From an uncultured Bacilli bacterium (GTDB lineage: Bacteria; Bacillota_I; Bacilli_A; RF39; UBA660), in the NCBI GenBank assembly GCA_934101115.1, contig CAKOPW010000016.1, positions 1 to 33,074 of the forward strand: 33,074 nt of DNA. Reading direction: 5' to 3'. How positions within the stretch are numbered: position 1 is the stretch's first letter; each line of letters opens with the position of its first letter. Below the pieces are notes generated by a model. It was given only the letters and a program-made list of their open reading frames with translations. It ran no database searches and was not told the origin of the DNA. Positions 8,237 to 17,439 of the stretch are shown here, one piece after another. The position numbers and the translations under genes were made by a program.

Positions 8237-10098
8237 TATTTTTCAAACCTTTCTTCTACATCAGATGCAACCATTATTAATCCCGCATAGAACAATAACG
8301 ATCTTTCACCATTCTTTTCGATTTTGTATGGCATTAATCTCAACCAATGAATAATTTCATGATAAAAAATGCTTTTTAAACCTTCTTCACCAAATCTTTT
8401 TTCTAAATATTTAACTACTTCATCAAATAACTTGTAGTAAGTAGATGATTTAGTAAATAAAAACTCTATTCTATCATCTTGATAAGATACTTTTTTAGTA
8501 TTCATTAAGAACTCATAGCCACCATGAATAGATTGAAGTAATTTACCGTAGTCCAAGTATGGTGAATCATGTAAATTTCCAGTATTAGGATCAATTATAT
8601 AAAAGTTCTTTTTAGATTTACCATTCTTGATACAAATGATATTTTCGATTGTAAAATCTCCATGAATATCTGAATAATAATCATTTTCAAATACTTTTGA
8701 TAGATATTCTTTATTTAAATACTTTTTAAAATGTTTTAAATTCGGATATTTCTTACCATTTATATAAATATAATCATATTTCAAAAGCGGTTTAATATAT
8801 TCTCCATTTTCAATTTTTTCAATATTTTTTAATACTTTGGTATCACAATACTTTTCAATAGTTTCTTTATCAGCTTTTCTTTTATTTACTGTATGTAGAT
8901 TCTTGTCAATATCATCTAATGCTTGTTTTATTGTCTTCCAAGCTTCCTTAAATGGAGTTGTATGGACGTAATTAAAGCATGTCACTGCATCTGCTACATA
9001 TGGCATATCGTAAAAACAAACGCCTTTTTTATAATATTCATTGGAGATTTTTGTTAGAGTTAGTTTCTTTTCATGAGCATGAATCCAATCAATTTGATCT
9101 TTTAACTTATCAGCATCTTTTCCAAAAGAATATTTTCGGTAGAATAACTTTCCATCTTTACTACATAACATTGTTGTAGCATTTGAACCAGCAGAATAAT
9201 CTTCAATTATTGCAACATCATTATTAATTTCTAAATATTTTTTAAAATACTCTGAATTGTCATTATTGTTAAAATATAACTCAAGGAAGTTTAATCTATC
9301 ATTCAAATTAGCATGTGGTAACAATTCTTCATGCTTTTTGGTTTTTGTTTTAGTGAATAAATATGATACTGCAAACAACAAAATGTTGCTTAATACTATA
9401 TAAATTATCATATTTATTCCTAGCATACTTAAGCTTTTTATTAGACTTGTACGCATTCCGCCATAAGAAAAGTATAAATTAAACATATCAATTAAACTTG
9501 TTTCTTTTAAAAGTGATTTACCTAAATAATAACAAGATAATATATTTAAAGACCACATACAAATTGAGTATATACCTAGTTTTAACTTATTTACCTTTGT
9601 TACAATATTTTCAAATGAAATAATTGTAAACCATGATGATTTTAATAATTTTAATTCCACACTTTTGTTAAATAGATGAGCAATATTATATATTGCTTTT
9701 TTTACTTGTTTTTTGAATACTTTTAACGCTATTCCAACAATTAAAAGCACACCTAATGATATAACGTAGAATAAAATATTTTTAAATGAATCAATTCCAC
9801 ATAGTAAGAAAATCAAATATATAATCGAAACACAGATAAAATCAAGAATGATTTCTACAATGATTGTTGCTATGGAATAAGATATTCCATATTTCATCTT
9901 TTTTCCGGTAAAATATGCTCGATAAATATAGCCAAGTTTAAATGGAATAATATAATTTATTAAATTACTAACAGAAAGTGCTTGAGTCAAATTCTTTTTA
10001 TCAGAATCGTCATATAGATCAATAAACAAAGATTGTCTAAGCACTTTTAAAATATTAGCAACTAAAATAGTAATTATTGCAATAATTAAATAAATCAT
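8236..10098 (-). CDS. Fusion: UPF0104-like membrane domain plus APH/choline-kinase-like domain
   Basis: A 620-residue two-part protein. Residues 1 to about 250 hold six or seven hydrophobic segments with features of the lysylphosphatidylglycerol-synthase transmembrane/UPF0104 family (RQSLFIDLY and an SYGGMRTS stretch at 211-218). Residues about 265-620 form a soluble kinase-like domain: a candidate ATP lysine at K322, the catalytic loop HGDFTIEN at 479-486 (Brenner motif HGDxxxxN) and IIDPN at 501-505 in the metal-binding position. Both key acidic positions are present, so it looks active. It overlaps the nucleotidyltransferase gene by four bases (ATGA). Inference: a membrane-bound kinase that phosphorylates a small alcohol or sugar. 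The membrane part could be a flippase-like scaffold. Confidence 0.7.
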   Translation of the reverse strand: MIYLIIAIITILVANILKVLRQSLFIDLYDDSDKKNLTQALSVSNLINYIIPFKLGYIYRAYFTGKKMKYGISYSIATIIVEIILDFICVSIIYLIFLLCGIDSFKNILFYVISLGVLLIVGIALKVFKKQVKKAIYNIAHLFNKSVELKLLKSSWFTIISFENIVTKVNKLKLGIYSICMWSLNILSCYYLGKSLLKETSLIDMFNLYFSYGGMRTSLIKSLSMLGINMIIYIVLSNILLFAVSYLFTKTKTKKHEELLPHANLNDRLNFLELYFNNNDNSEYFKKYLEINNDVAIIEDYSAGSNATTMLCSKDGKLFYRKYSFGKDADKLKDQIDWIHAHEKKLTLTKISNEYYKKGVCFYDMPYVADAVTCFNYVHTTPFKEAWKTIKQALDDIDKNLHTVNKRKADKETIEKYCDTKVLKNIEKIENGEYIKPLLKYDYIYINGKKYPNLKHFKKYLNKEYLSKVFENDYYSDIHGDFTIENIICIKNGKSKKNFYIIDPNTGNLHDSPYLDYGKLLQSIHGGYEFLMNTKKVSYQDDRIEFLFTKSSTYYKLFDEVVKYLEKRFGEEGLKSIFYHEIIHWLRLMPYKIEKNGERSLLFYAGLIMVASDVEERFEK

Positions 10099-10847
10099 TT
10101 TTTAAGCATCCTCTCAAATTCATCTGACTTCTCAGCAGCGTAATATTCATCCGGTGTTCCAAAAGGCAAATGCATATCACAAGTAAAGTTATCAATGCGC
10201 ATATTATGCTCAGCCATAATATTATAAACTCCGCTTACGTAGTACTCACTATAGTTGCATTTATCTAGATATTCATTAGCACAATCCAAGAAAGTTTTTT
10301 TATTTTTAAAATAATAAGCTCCACATATAGCATGAGTACTTACAGCTTGTTTTTCTACTGTATGTATAACATTACCTGTTTCATCCATTTGTAAGAATGA
10401 ATATTTTGGATCACTTGATTCAAAAGTTAGCAATGCTCCATCAGGCATATCAAAGATTCCTTTTTCACAGAATGAATAGAAATCTTTGCAAGTAAACATA
10501 TGATCACAGTCATTAAAAATGATTGGTAAATCATCATTAATACCTTCAACACCGTGCATGCAAGTTAACACAGCTCCATTTAAGAGTTCTGGTATTATCT
10601 CTATTTTAGCTTCTGGGAAATATTTTTTTATAACCTCATCTATTTTAAATTCATCTATATGTTGTTTTAATACAACAAAAGTGATATCCTCTACATCAAC
10701 AAATTTGCTTATTGATAAAGTTGCCCAATAAAGGAAAGGATAACCGTTTATTTCAATTAATGGTTTAGGCATTACAAATCCATTTTTAAAGAATCTTGAT
10801 CCTGCTCCTCCCATTGGCATAATTAAATGTATTTTATTTTTTTCCAT
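10095..10847 (-). CDS. Sugar/alcohol-phosphate nucleotidyltransferase
   Basis: A 250-residue nucleotidyltransferase with GT-A fold. The signature GGAGSRF is at 13-19 and PKPL at 27-30, and the metal-binding acid pair lies in NDCDHMF (112-118). It lacks the C-terminal half of long glucose-1-phosphate thymidylyltransferases and in length resembles LicC-type cytidylyltransferases and capsule NTP transferases. It ends in TGA inside the start of the kinase fusion. Likely role: activate a phosphorylated compound, made by the adjacent kinase, to its NDP form for a surface-glycan transferase. Base and substrate cannot be named. Confidence 0.78.
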   Translation of the reverse strand: MEKNKIHLIMPMGGAGSRFFKNGFVMPKPLIEINGYPFLYWATLSISKFVDVEDITFVVLKQHIDEFKIDEVIKKYFPEAKIEIIPELLNGAVLTCMHGVEGINDDLPIIFNDCDHMFTCKDFYSFCEKGIFDMPDGALLTFESSDPKYSFLQMDETGNVIHTVEKQAVSTHAICGAYYFKNKKTFLDCANEYLDKCNYSEYYVSGVYNIMAEHNMRIDNFTCDMHLPFGTPDEYYAAEKSDEFERMLKK

Positions 10848-10848
10848 A

Positions 10849-11559
10849 TTATTTTATCTCCTTCAACTCTTTTTTTACATATCGACTGCCGTCAATCATT
10901 TTTTTACTTTGTTTAATTCTTGATACAAATCCTGTATTCCAAGAAGAAACACCTTTTTCTCTATTTTTTAAATATATTGGCAAGTGAACAACATTATAAT
11001 CTTTTTTTAGTGCAAGCCCATATATAAAAATATCTATTGTATAATCATATGGAAACTTATCAGCATAATCTAAAAGTTCTTTATTAAATATTACCGGCAT
11101 TGCCATAACATTTGACATTTTATGTTTAAATAAAAGTGAATCATAAATGCCCATTCCAAAAGTAAATATGTATTCAACTATTTTGCGATTTTTTCTTTTT
11201 CCCTTTAATAATATTTTATCTTCTGAATGTTTTTCTATATAATCAAAAAATGATGTCAAATCCATCGGATTATATTGCAAGTCCGAATGCAACCATCCGA
11301 CATACTCTCCCCTTGATTCTTTAAGTCCTTGAATAATTCCATATCCATAACCTTGATTCTTTTTAACATAAACTTTTCTAATATATTTGTCATCAAAAGC
11401 TTCACATGTATCAAAGAATTTTTTACTATCATCAGTTGATCCGTTTTCTACTAAAATAAATTCACATTTATACTTTTTGGGGAATTTTTTAATTATTTTT
11501 ACTAGATCATCTAGAGATTCACTTTCGTTATAACATGGTAATATTATTGAATACTTCAT
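10849..11559 (-). CDS. Family 2 polyprenyl-phosphate sugar transferase (GtrB/DPM1 type)
   Basis: GT2 enzyme of 236 aa. It opens with YSIILPCYNESESLDDLV; the donor-site stretch ILVENGSTDDSKKF and the metal motif WLHSDLQYNP (acid D in the D-x-Q arrangement seen in DPM1-like enzymes) follow. There is no membrane tail. AGGAGG lies nine bases before the ATG. It directly follows a GtrA-family gene (one base between them) and a large membrane protein gene, making a GtrA-GtrB-GT-C type set for adding a lipid-linked sugar outside the cell. Confidence 0.8.
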   Translation of the reverse strand: MKYSIILPCYNESESLDDLVKIIKKFPKKYKCEFILVENGSTDDSKKFFDTCEAFDDKYIRKVYVKKNQGYGYGIIQGLKESRGEYVGWLHSDLQYNPMDLTSFFDYIEKHSEDKILLKGKRKNRKIVEYIFTFGMGIYDSLLFKHKMSNVMAMPVIFNKELLDYADKFPYDYTIDIFIYGLALKKDYNVVHLPIYLKNREKGVSSWNTGFVSRIKQSKKMIDGSRYVKKELKEIK

Positions 11560-11560
11560 T

Positions 11561-11947
11561 TTATTTGTCCTCCTTAAAAACTATTTTCTTTTGTATAGTA
11601 TAATTTACAATCATTGCTATGCCTGTTGCAAAAATAAATGAAACAATCTTGTTCTTCGATAAGTTGAATATTAAAGTATTAGAAGTAGTATTTACAAAAA
11701 TATTGATAAATACACATAAAATATATTTAAAAGTTAATATAAATGTTATTTTATTCTTATTATTAAATGTCCAGTTTTTATTGATTAGAAAAGAATATAT
11801 ACTTGAAATTGTCATAGAAATAAATTTAGAAATAGTTATGTTTAACTTTGTTGACAACATCATGTATATAATAAAATCTAATAAAGTACTACTTCCTCCT
11901 ACTACTAGAAATCTTACTTGACTCTTGTACTTTTGAACCACAATCAT
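11561..11947 (-). CDS. GtrA-family membrane protein
   Basis: A 128-residue protein with four hydrophobic helices. The signature FLVVGGSSTLLDFIIYMML sits in the first helix, and KNWTFNNK in the central loop is typical of GtrA. GtrA proteins are proposed to flip polyprenyl-phosphate-linked monosaccharides made by the partner GT2, which is encoded next. The start codon lies 59 bases inside the upstream membrane-protein gene. The conserved segment begins only a dozen residues after this start, so a much later start would damage the domain. Confidence 0.8.
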   Translation of the reverse strand: MIVVQKYKSQVRFLVVGGSSTLLDFIIYMMLSTKLNITISKFISMTISSIYSFLINKNWTFNNKNKITFILTFKYILCVFINIFVNTTSNTLIFNLSKNKIVSFIFATGIAMIVNYTIQKKIVFKEDK

Positions 11948-13307
11948 TCACCTCACAATATTCTTTTTTTACTGGAACTGTTACATACCAATTTAAAAAG
12001 TCTGGACTTATTTTAATATACGCATATTGCTTACTAGAATAATCCACATATTTGCTCACCATTTCAAGTTGTTTTGCTGTATTTAGTTCTGGATGATTTA
12101 TACAAGTTATAGTAGAAATTAAAACGAATAAAAGAATTGTATATTGCACTAGCGGAGTTTTAATATTGTTGTTTGAAATGACACATATGCAGAAAGTAAA
12201 AAAGGAAATTACAGCAGGCAATGCATGATACCATATCTGATAACTTGTGCTTATCATTTCTTGATAATACGTGACAAAGTCATCATTTTTATAATTAATC
12301 ATGAAATACAAGAAAAATATAGATCCGAGTCCAAAAATAAAATATTTTAATTTACCATTACGTTCTGCAAAGTATAAAATGCTAATCCATAACAATATTC
12401 CGAAAATGGTATTTAATCCAACATTAGCAAGTCTTAAATATCCTAGACTACCAAATAAGAAATTGACTGATGAAATAGATAGCAAATACGAATAGTACAA
12501 TAAGTTTTTGATTCTATCGATCGTCAATTGTGGTTTTACTATTGTATTAACATCTGTTAAAAAAAGTATTGCATATGATTGAACAGCTAGAGCTAATACC
12601 AGTAATGAAATTTTAATTATTTCACTCTTATTGTATTTCGCAAAATTATCTTTTAAAGATTTTTTAAAATCAATTTTTTTGAAAAGATAGTATCCTAATG
12701 CAAAGGCAATTATTAACCCTGAAGGACTACTCAAAATGGATATCAAAAGAATTGGAAGAATTTTATATGATGGTAAATCTCCATTAAGAATATTTAAGCT
12801 TACAATAAAAATTAGAATTCCACACCACCAATGGATTGACACCCCATTATAAAATAACCAAGCGAAATTGGAAATAAGGACGAGTGAAACAAAAGATATT
12901 ACAATTCTTTTTGTTCTTGATTTAATAATATTTTCAAATGCATCAGAAACAAAATAACTACATACGAACGAACTAAAAATCATTGATAATATTTTTTGTG
13001 ACATTGTTAAAACTGCAACACTGTTAAAAATTTTAGCTAATGTTACACTTATTGCTGCAAAAATGCGTGACAAGAAATTAAAATACCCTCCGTATGTAAT
13101 AAACAATGATGAAAAACCTTTGTTTAAAAAGCCATTAATAAATACTTCTCCATCTTCTGCAAACAAATAGTAAGATGATAAAATTTTTGGATTAAATGCA
13201 ATCATAATACCAAAACTAATTAAGAACATAACAATTAGCCAAAAACAATTACTATTTATTATGGCTTTTATGTTGATCTTTTCTTGCTTTTTTCTATTTC
13301 TTTTCAT
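11889..13307 (-). CDS. Polytopic membrane protein, probable GT-C glycosyltransferase
   Basis: A 472-residue protein with about 11 to 12 membrane segments. After the first segment is a loop with SSYYLFAEDGEVFINGF, in which the E-D pair resembles the acidic catalytic loop of GT-C enzymes; YGGYFNFLSRI follows as in several membrane glycosyltransferases. The C-terminal 45 residues are hydrophilic and extracellular. The next two genes encode GtrA and a GtrB-like GT2, so it is the best candidate for the transferase that uses their lipid-linked sugar. No specific named family can be assigned by eye. AGAGG lies seven bases before the ATG. Confidence 0.65.
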   Translation of the reverse strand: MKRNRKKQEKINIKAIINSNCFWLIVMFLISFGIMIAFNPKILSSYYLFAEDGEVFINGFLNKGFSSLFITYGGYFNFLSRIFAAISVTLAKIFNSVAVLTMSQKILSMIFSSFVCSYFVSDAFENIIKSRTKRIVISFVSLVLISNFAWLFYNGVSIHWWCGILIFIVSLNILNGDLPSYKILPILLISILSSPSGLIIAFALGYYLFKKIDFKKSLKDNFAKYNKSEIIKISLLVLALAVQSYAILFLTDVNTIVKPQLTIDRIKNLLYYSYLLSISSVNFLFGSLGYLRLANVGLNTIFGILLWISILYFAERNGKLKYFIFGLGSIFFLYFMINYKNDDFVTYYQEMISTSYQIWYHALPAVISFFTFCICVISNNNIKTPLVQYTILLFVLISTITCINHPELNTAKQLEMVSKYVDYSSKQYAYIKISPDFLNWYVTVPVKKEYCEVNDCGSKVQESSKISSSRRK

Positions 13308-13362
13308 TTTTTTACCTCTTTTTCATACTTTTATTATAATGAAAATATTAAAATAATTATTT

Positions 13363-15210
13363 TTAATATCTACTAATAATTTTAAAGACATTTCTTACAG
13401 AGTCACTACAATATGCATCAGTAAAATCAAATTTATCTTTAACGTTTGTAGAGATTATTCCTGACTCAACCATTGCTACGTAAATTCTGCATAATAATTT
13501 CTTACTTGGATAATATTGTAAATATTTTTCAAGACGATTTATATCTTTAAAGTACTCAATTATTGAATCATAAATAACTTTTAAGCTTGCCTTTTTTGTT
13601 TCATCAAGCGTTTCTTCATTATATTCCGGTTTTACTCCCTTTTTTGTTTCAATAAACCTTTGTAATTGACCATATGGAGCAGTTAAAAAGTATTCAAGAA
13701 TTAGTGAGTAATGATATATTTTTTCGAATTCCTTGTCGTCATTTATATCAAAATAGAAGTTTAATTTACTATCGCTATAATATTTTTTTACACTATCAGA
13801 ATTCGTCAAATAATATCCATTAACGTGCTTGTCTAATAATTTCGATAAGTTATATTGAATACTTCCAGAATAACCTAAGTCAATAACATTTAGTTCTTCT
13901 TTTTTATAATTTGGAATTAACTCTTTAATATATTTGATATAACATTTATTTTCACTTTTAACACTTTTCATTATTTCTTTAATGTATTTTTTTATTGTTG
14001 CATATGCTTTATCGTAATCTTGTGGTAAAGTCATTTCGTAATCTTCTTCTATTTCAATATTAAAATTTTTACTTACAAAATTATGTATTGAACCATTGTA
14101 GTCATTATTTAGTAATTTATAGACATCATCTTCGCCATTTATTGTTGCTGTATTAGTAGCTTTTCTAGAAGCTAGGAAATAATAATAATCCTTTTCTTCA
14201 ATTTTATTTAATTTACAAAATTCTTTATATAGTTTGCAAAAATAATAACCTTCTCTTGCTAAAAACAATAAATTGTTTTTTTCACTGTCAATAACATATT
14301 TTAAAAATTCAGTTATTATTGGAGCGTGAAAAGAGTATGCAAAATTTTCTAAAGAATTTATTGATAAATCTGCAAATGGACTATTGAATATCTTATTATT
14401 AAAAACTAGTCCAAGTAAAATAGAATCACTTAAAGTTCTATCATTTATTAAACCCTCTAAAGAAGGATATAAACTACATTTTGACAATAACTCTTTTGAA
14501 GAGTGTATTTTTAAGGTGTCTATTCCAAACTCTTTTGGATATTGTACATCAGATAAATTGTTATCTCCTAAATGCAATATTTTTTCCTTTGGATGAATTT
14601 TTTTTAAAAACGTCCACATTGTTTTTGAATCTTTGCGTTTATTAACATCACACGACAAATACAAAGCATCATATAAATTTTTATAACCACAATTATTTAA
14701 AATATCAACAATAACTTTTTTAGGTAAATACATGTCGCTTACTAATATAACTTTTTTGTTTTTCTTTTTCAATTCTTGAAGTACAATGCACATATCTCTT
14801 CTTGGAACTAACAAATCTTTTTCAAGATTTATCTCATTACTTTTTATTTTGTCAGTTTCTTCTTTTGAAAGATTATTTTCAATCATATATTCATCATATA
14901 TTTCATCTAGATTAACATCATGTCCAAGTTTTTCTCTTGCATGTTGTTCGGAATTTTTTCTTTTTTCAATAAATTTTTCGTCTTTAATTAAGTTACCTAA
15001 TATTTTAAATGCATCATCTGGTTCATATATACATCTAGTTATTAATGTATCAAATATATCAAATGAAACTATATCGTATTTTTTGGATTTTTTAACAATA
15101 TCATCAATCGTTAATCTATCTTTATTGCTATCTTTTTTTAACAAATTCTTTATTTTTTTTCTAAAACTTAATGGAAGTTTTCGATAAATCTTTATTAGCA
15201 TTTTTTTCAT
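13363..15210 (-). CDS. Large HAD-domain protein of polysaccharide loci (COG5610-like)
   Basis: A 615-residue protein. After a basic start (1-35) a HAD domain spans about 45-215: motif I DIFDTL at 51-56, motif II VILVSDMYLP, and HLGDNNLSDV supplying motif IV acids. The remaining 390 residues contain FLAREGYYFCKLYKEF and YYFLASRKATNT, a conserved but uncharacterised region of the COG5610 group, which is common in capsule and O-antigen loci. It has no membrane segments. Its partner genes are large glycosyltransferases immediately upstream (22 bases), so a role in modifying or trimming the glycan or its precursor is likely but unproved. Confidence 0.7.
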   Translation of the reverse strand: MKKMLIKIYRKLPLSFRKKIKNLLKKDSNKDRLTIDDIVKKSKKYDIVSFDIFDTLITRCIYEPDDAFKILGNLIKDEKFIEKRKNSEQHAREKLGHDVNLDEIYDEYMIENNLSKEETDKIKSNEINLEKDLLVPRRDMCIVLQELKKKNKKVILVSDMYLPKKVIVDILNNCGYKNLYDALYLSCDVNKRKDSKTMWTFLKKIHPKEKILHLGDNNLSDVQYPKEFGIDTLKIHSSKELLSKCSLYPSLEGLINDRTLSDSILLGLVFNNKIFNSPFADLSINSLENFAYSFHAPIITEFLKYVIDSEKNNLLFLAREGYYFCKLYKEFCKLNKIEEKDYYYFLASRKATNTATINGEDDVYKLLNNDYNGSIHNFVSKNFNIEIEEDYEMTLPQDYDKAYATIKKYIKEIMKSVKSENKCYIKYIKELIPNYKKEELNVIDLGYSGSIQYNLSKLLDKHVNGYYLTNSDSVKKYYSDSKLNFYFDINDDKEFEKIYHYSLILEYFLTAPYGQLQRFIETKKGVKPEYNEETLDETKKASLKVIYDSIIEYFKDINRLEKYLQYYPSKKLLCRIYVAMVESGIISTNVKDKFDFTDAYCSDSVRNVFKIISRY

Positions 15211-15231
15211 GATAAGTTTTTTCCTTTCATA

Positions 15232-17439
15232 TTATACTCTAAATATTTTTCTAATAACCCTAGTATATTTTCTTCTGATAAATCTTTTTATACGAATCAT
15301 ATAACGAACCGACTTAGAAGTGTTTTTAGGCGTTACTGGTGTTTCTTTAATAATGTCCATGGCATCTTTTACTTCTTTGCTAGCCATTATTGGCTCTTTA
15401 TTATAGATTTGACATACATCACTGTCAGGAACATTTTTGTCATCAAGTATATTATTTACAAAATTTAAAAATTCTTCAAAACCTTTTTCTATTGGATAAT
15501 TTTTCATGAATTCGTAACCCTTTTTACTTAATCTTTGTTGCAATTTATCATCATCCAAGATCTTAATAATTGCTGTTGCTACCGCTTCTGGAGACGTATC
15601 CGCTAGTAACACTCCATCCTCAGGAATATCATATAAGTTATTTTCACGATATAAATCTACTACTGGTAGTCCTGCTGCCATCATTTCAAATGGAATACGT
15701 GATGGATTAGACGAACTCATACATACTCCAACTTTACATTTATTATATAGCTCATTACATTTTTCTATTGGCATTATATGTAAATTTTCCATTTCAACAT
15801 CAAGTTTTATATCTGCATCTGATCCATATAAATAAATTTTAACGTCTGGTCTTAAAGCCTTTACCAATAACAAAGCTCTTATTCCAATATTGCTACATCT
15901 TCTTGGTTTTTCTGGTTGAAATATAAAACATACTGCATTTTCTTTTTCAATATTATCTAGCCTTTTATATACGTTAGTATCAGCACAAAAGCTAAAATAA
16001 TTCATTGGTTGGTTAAATTCGTGTTGTAGTTTATACGCTAACCACTTACCAATACTTACGCCATTTAAACCATATTTATATGTATGCTCCATGTCTAAGT
16101 ATAAGCCACCCATAGGTTCAAACCATGGTTCAAAGTCTTGTATAAAATAAGCTTTCCTTTTGACATTATTTTTCATATAGTATAAATAATCTGGAGTCTT
16201 AATTGAATATGTTGCAAAAGCTAAATCATATTCTTTTTTAAAATCTATCCCAACATAAACATCACACAAACATTCTCCATAAAAATCAATTATTCGTTGT
16301 TTCATAGTTTCATTTGTGTTAACGTAGTCCTCTTCCACGTAAATATCACATTCAAATCCTTGTCTAACCAAAAAGTTTGCATTTTGAATCATTGTTCTAA
16401 TTCCACCAGAGCCTTTAATTGGTGATGGTATTATCCATGCAATTTTTTTTGCTATCATGCTACTTACCTCTTTCTTAAATTCGTCTGAAGTTTCATTAAT
16501 TATACCGCCATATCTAAAGGATTGTTTATGTATTTGGCAACTATTTAAATGACATTTTTCTCTTATTTCCGATTGAATTGTTAAAAGTTCCCTTATTTCT
16601 AGTTCTCTAGATACAACTGTACTTGTAGATTTTGAGTGTTTTCTAAAGTAGTTCAAACTTTTGCTACAATAGGCAACATCACCATTACTTAATAGCTTAT
16701 AGTAAATATACCAGTCACCGCTTATCTTAAATTTTTTTGCTTCTTCAATAATTTCAACTTGATTAGATTTTTTAAATACAACAGCCGAGACGTTAGGAAT
16801 TGTATTACAAATTGCTAATGCATTTTGAATTTCATTTATTCCTGAATTAATATAACTTTTATTCCATTTTACTGAACTTACAGCAAGCATCCAATCACGA
16901 CAAGATGAACTTATAATCTTATTATTTTCATCAATTCTCATACTTTCTGCATAAGATAAAACAACATTTGAAGAATCAAACCCATTCATTACATTTTCCA
17001 AAAAGTAATGACTGCAGCTATCGTCCGCTTCAGCTATCCATACAAAATCACCAGTTGACAAAGAGAAAGCTTTTTGCCATTGACTAAATACTGATCCACT
17101 ATTTTTCTCGTTTTTAACAAACTTAATATTAGCTTCTGGATGTTTTTTAATTATATTTTCAATTTTTTCAACTGAATTATCAGTAGAACAATCATCTAAT
17201 ATTATAAGTTCATGTATAGGATAAGTTTGCATTAATATTGAGTCTATTCTCTCTTCAATATAATTTTCATAGTTATAATTAGGTACAACTACAGAAACTT
17301 TTTTTTCATTAACAATATTTTTCTTTTTTGCTACACTTTTATAAATATCAACTTTACTATTATTTTTTTTGTTTCTATATGCCTCATAAACAAAATTGGG
17401 GGTTATCTTTAACACTGCTTTTTTAATTTTCTTTTTCAT
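15232..17439 (-). CDS. Bifunctional glycosyltransferase: GT2 plus WsaF-like GT4
   Basis: A 735-residue two-domain enzyme. An N-terminal GT2 domain covers about 47-300 (VVPNYNYENYIEERI at 51-65, acid motif AEADD at 136-140). The C-terminal domain, about 332-680, begins IAWIIPSPIKGSGGIRTM and carries AYFIQDFEPWFEPMGGLYLD (430-449), the hallmark of WsaF-type rhamnosyltransferases. A basic tail (from about 705) may bind the membrane. Given rfbC/rfbD nearby, L-rhamnose is the likely donor for the second domain. The GT2 domain is a close paralogue of the C-terminal GT2 in the gene just upstream. The two genes overlap by 17 bases, so translation is coupled. Confidence 0.8.
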   Translation of the reverse strand: MKKKIKKAVLKITPNFVYEAYRNKKNNSKVDIYKSVAKKKNIVNEKKVSVVVPNYNYENYIEERIDSILMQTYPIHELIILDDCSTDNSVEKIENIIKKHPEANIKFVKNEKNSGSVFSQWQKAFSLSTGDFVWIAEADDSCSHYFLENVMNGFDSSNVVLSYAESMRIDENNKIISSSCRDWMLAVSSVKWNKSYINSGINEIQNALAICNTIPNVSAVVFKKSNQVEIIEEAKKFKISGDWYIYYKLLSNGDVAYCSKSLNYFRKHSKSTSTVVSRELEIRELLTIQSEIREKCHLNSCQIHKQSFRYGGIINETSDEFKKEVSSMIAKKIAWIIPSPIKGSGGIRTMIQNANFLVRQGFECDIYVEEDYVNTNETMKQRIIDFYGECLCDVYVGIDFKKEYDLAFATYSIKTPDYLYYMKNNVKRKAYFIQDFEPWFEPMGGLYLDMEHTYKYGLNGVSIGKWLAYKLQHEFNQPMNYFSFCADTNVYKRLDNIEKENAVCFIFQPEKPRRCSNIGIRALLLVKALRPDVKIYLYGSDADIKLDVEMENLHIMPIEKCNELYNKCKVGVCMSSSNPSRIPFEMMAAGLPVVDLYRENNLYDIPEDGVLLADTSPEAVATAIIKILDDDKLQQRLSKKGYEFMKNYPIEKGFEEFLNFVNNILDDKNVPDSDVCQIYNKEPIMASKEVKDAMDIIKETPVTPKNTSKSVRYMIRIKRFIRRKYTRVIRKIFRV

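Noticed and set aside
10095..10097. Possible Mycoplasma-type code with TGA as tryptophan
   Set aside because: TGA ends the nucleotidyltransferase exactly at the ATGA overlap with the next gene, and TGA also ends the flippase at 3774-3776; tryptophans are TGG.
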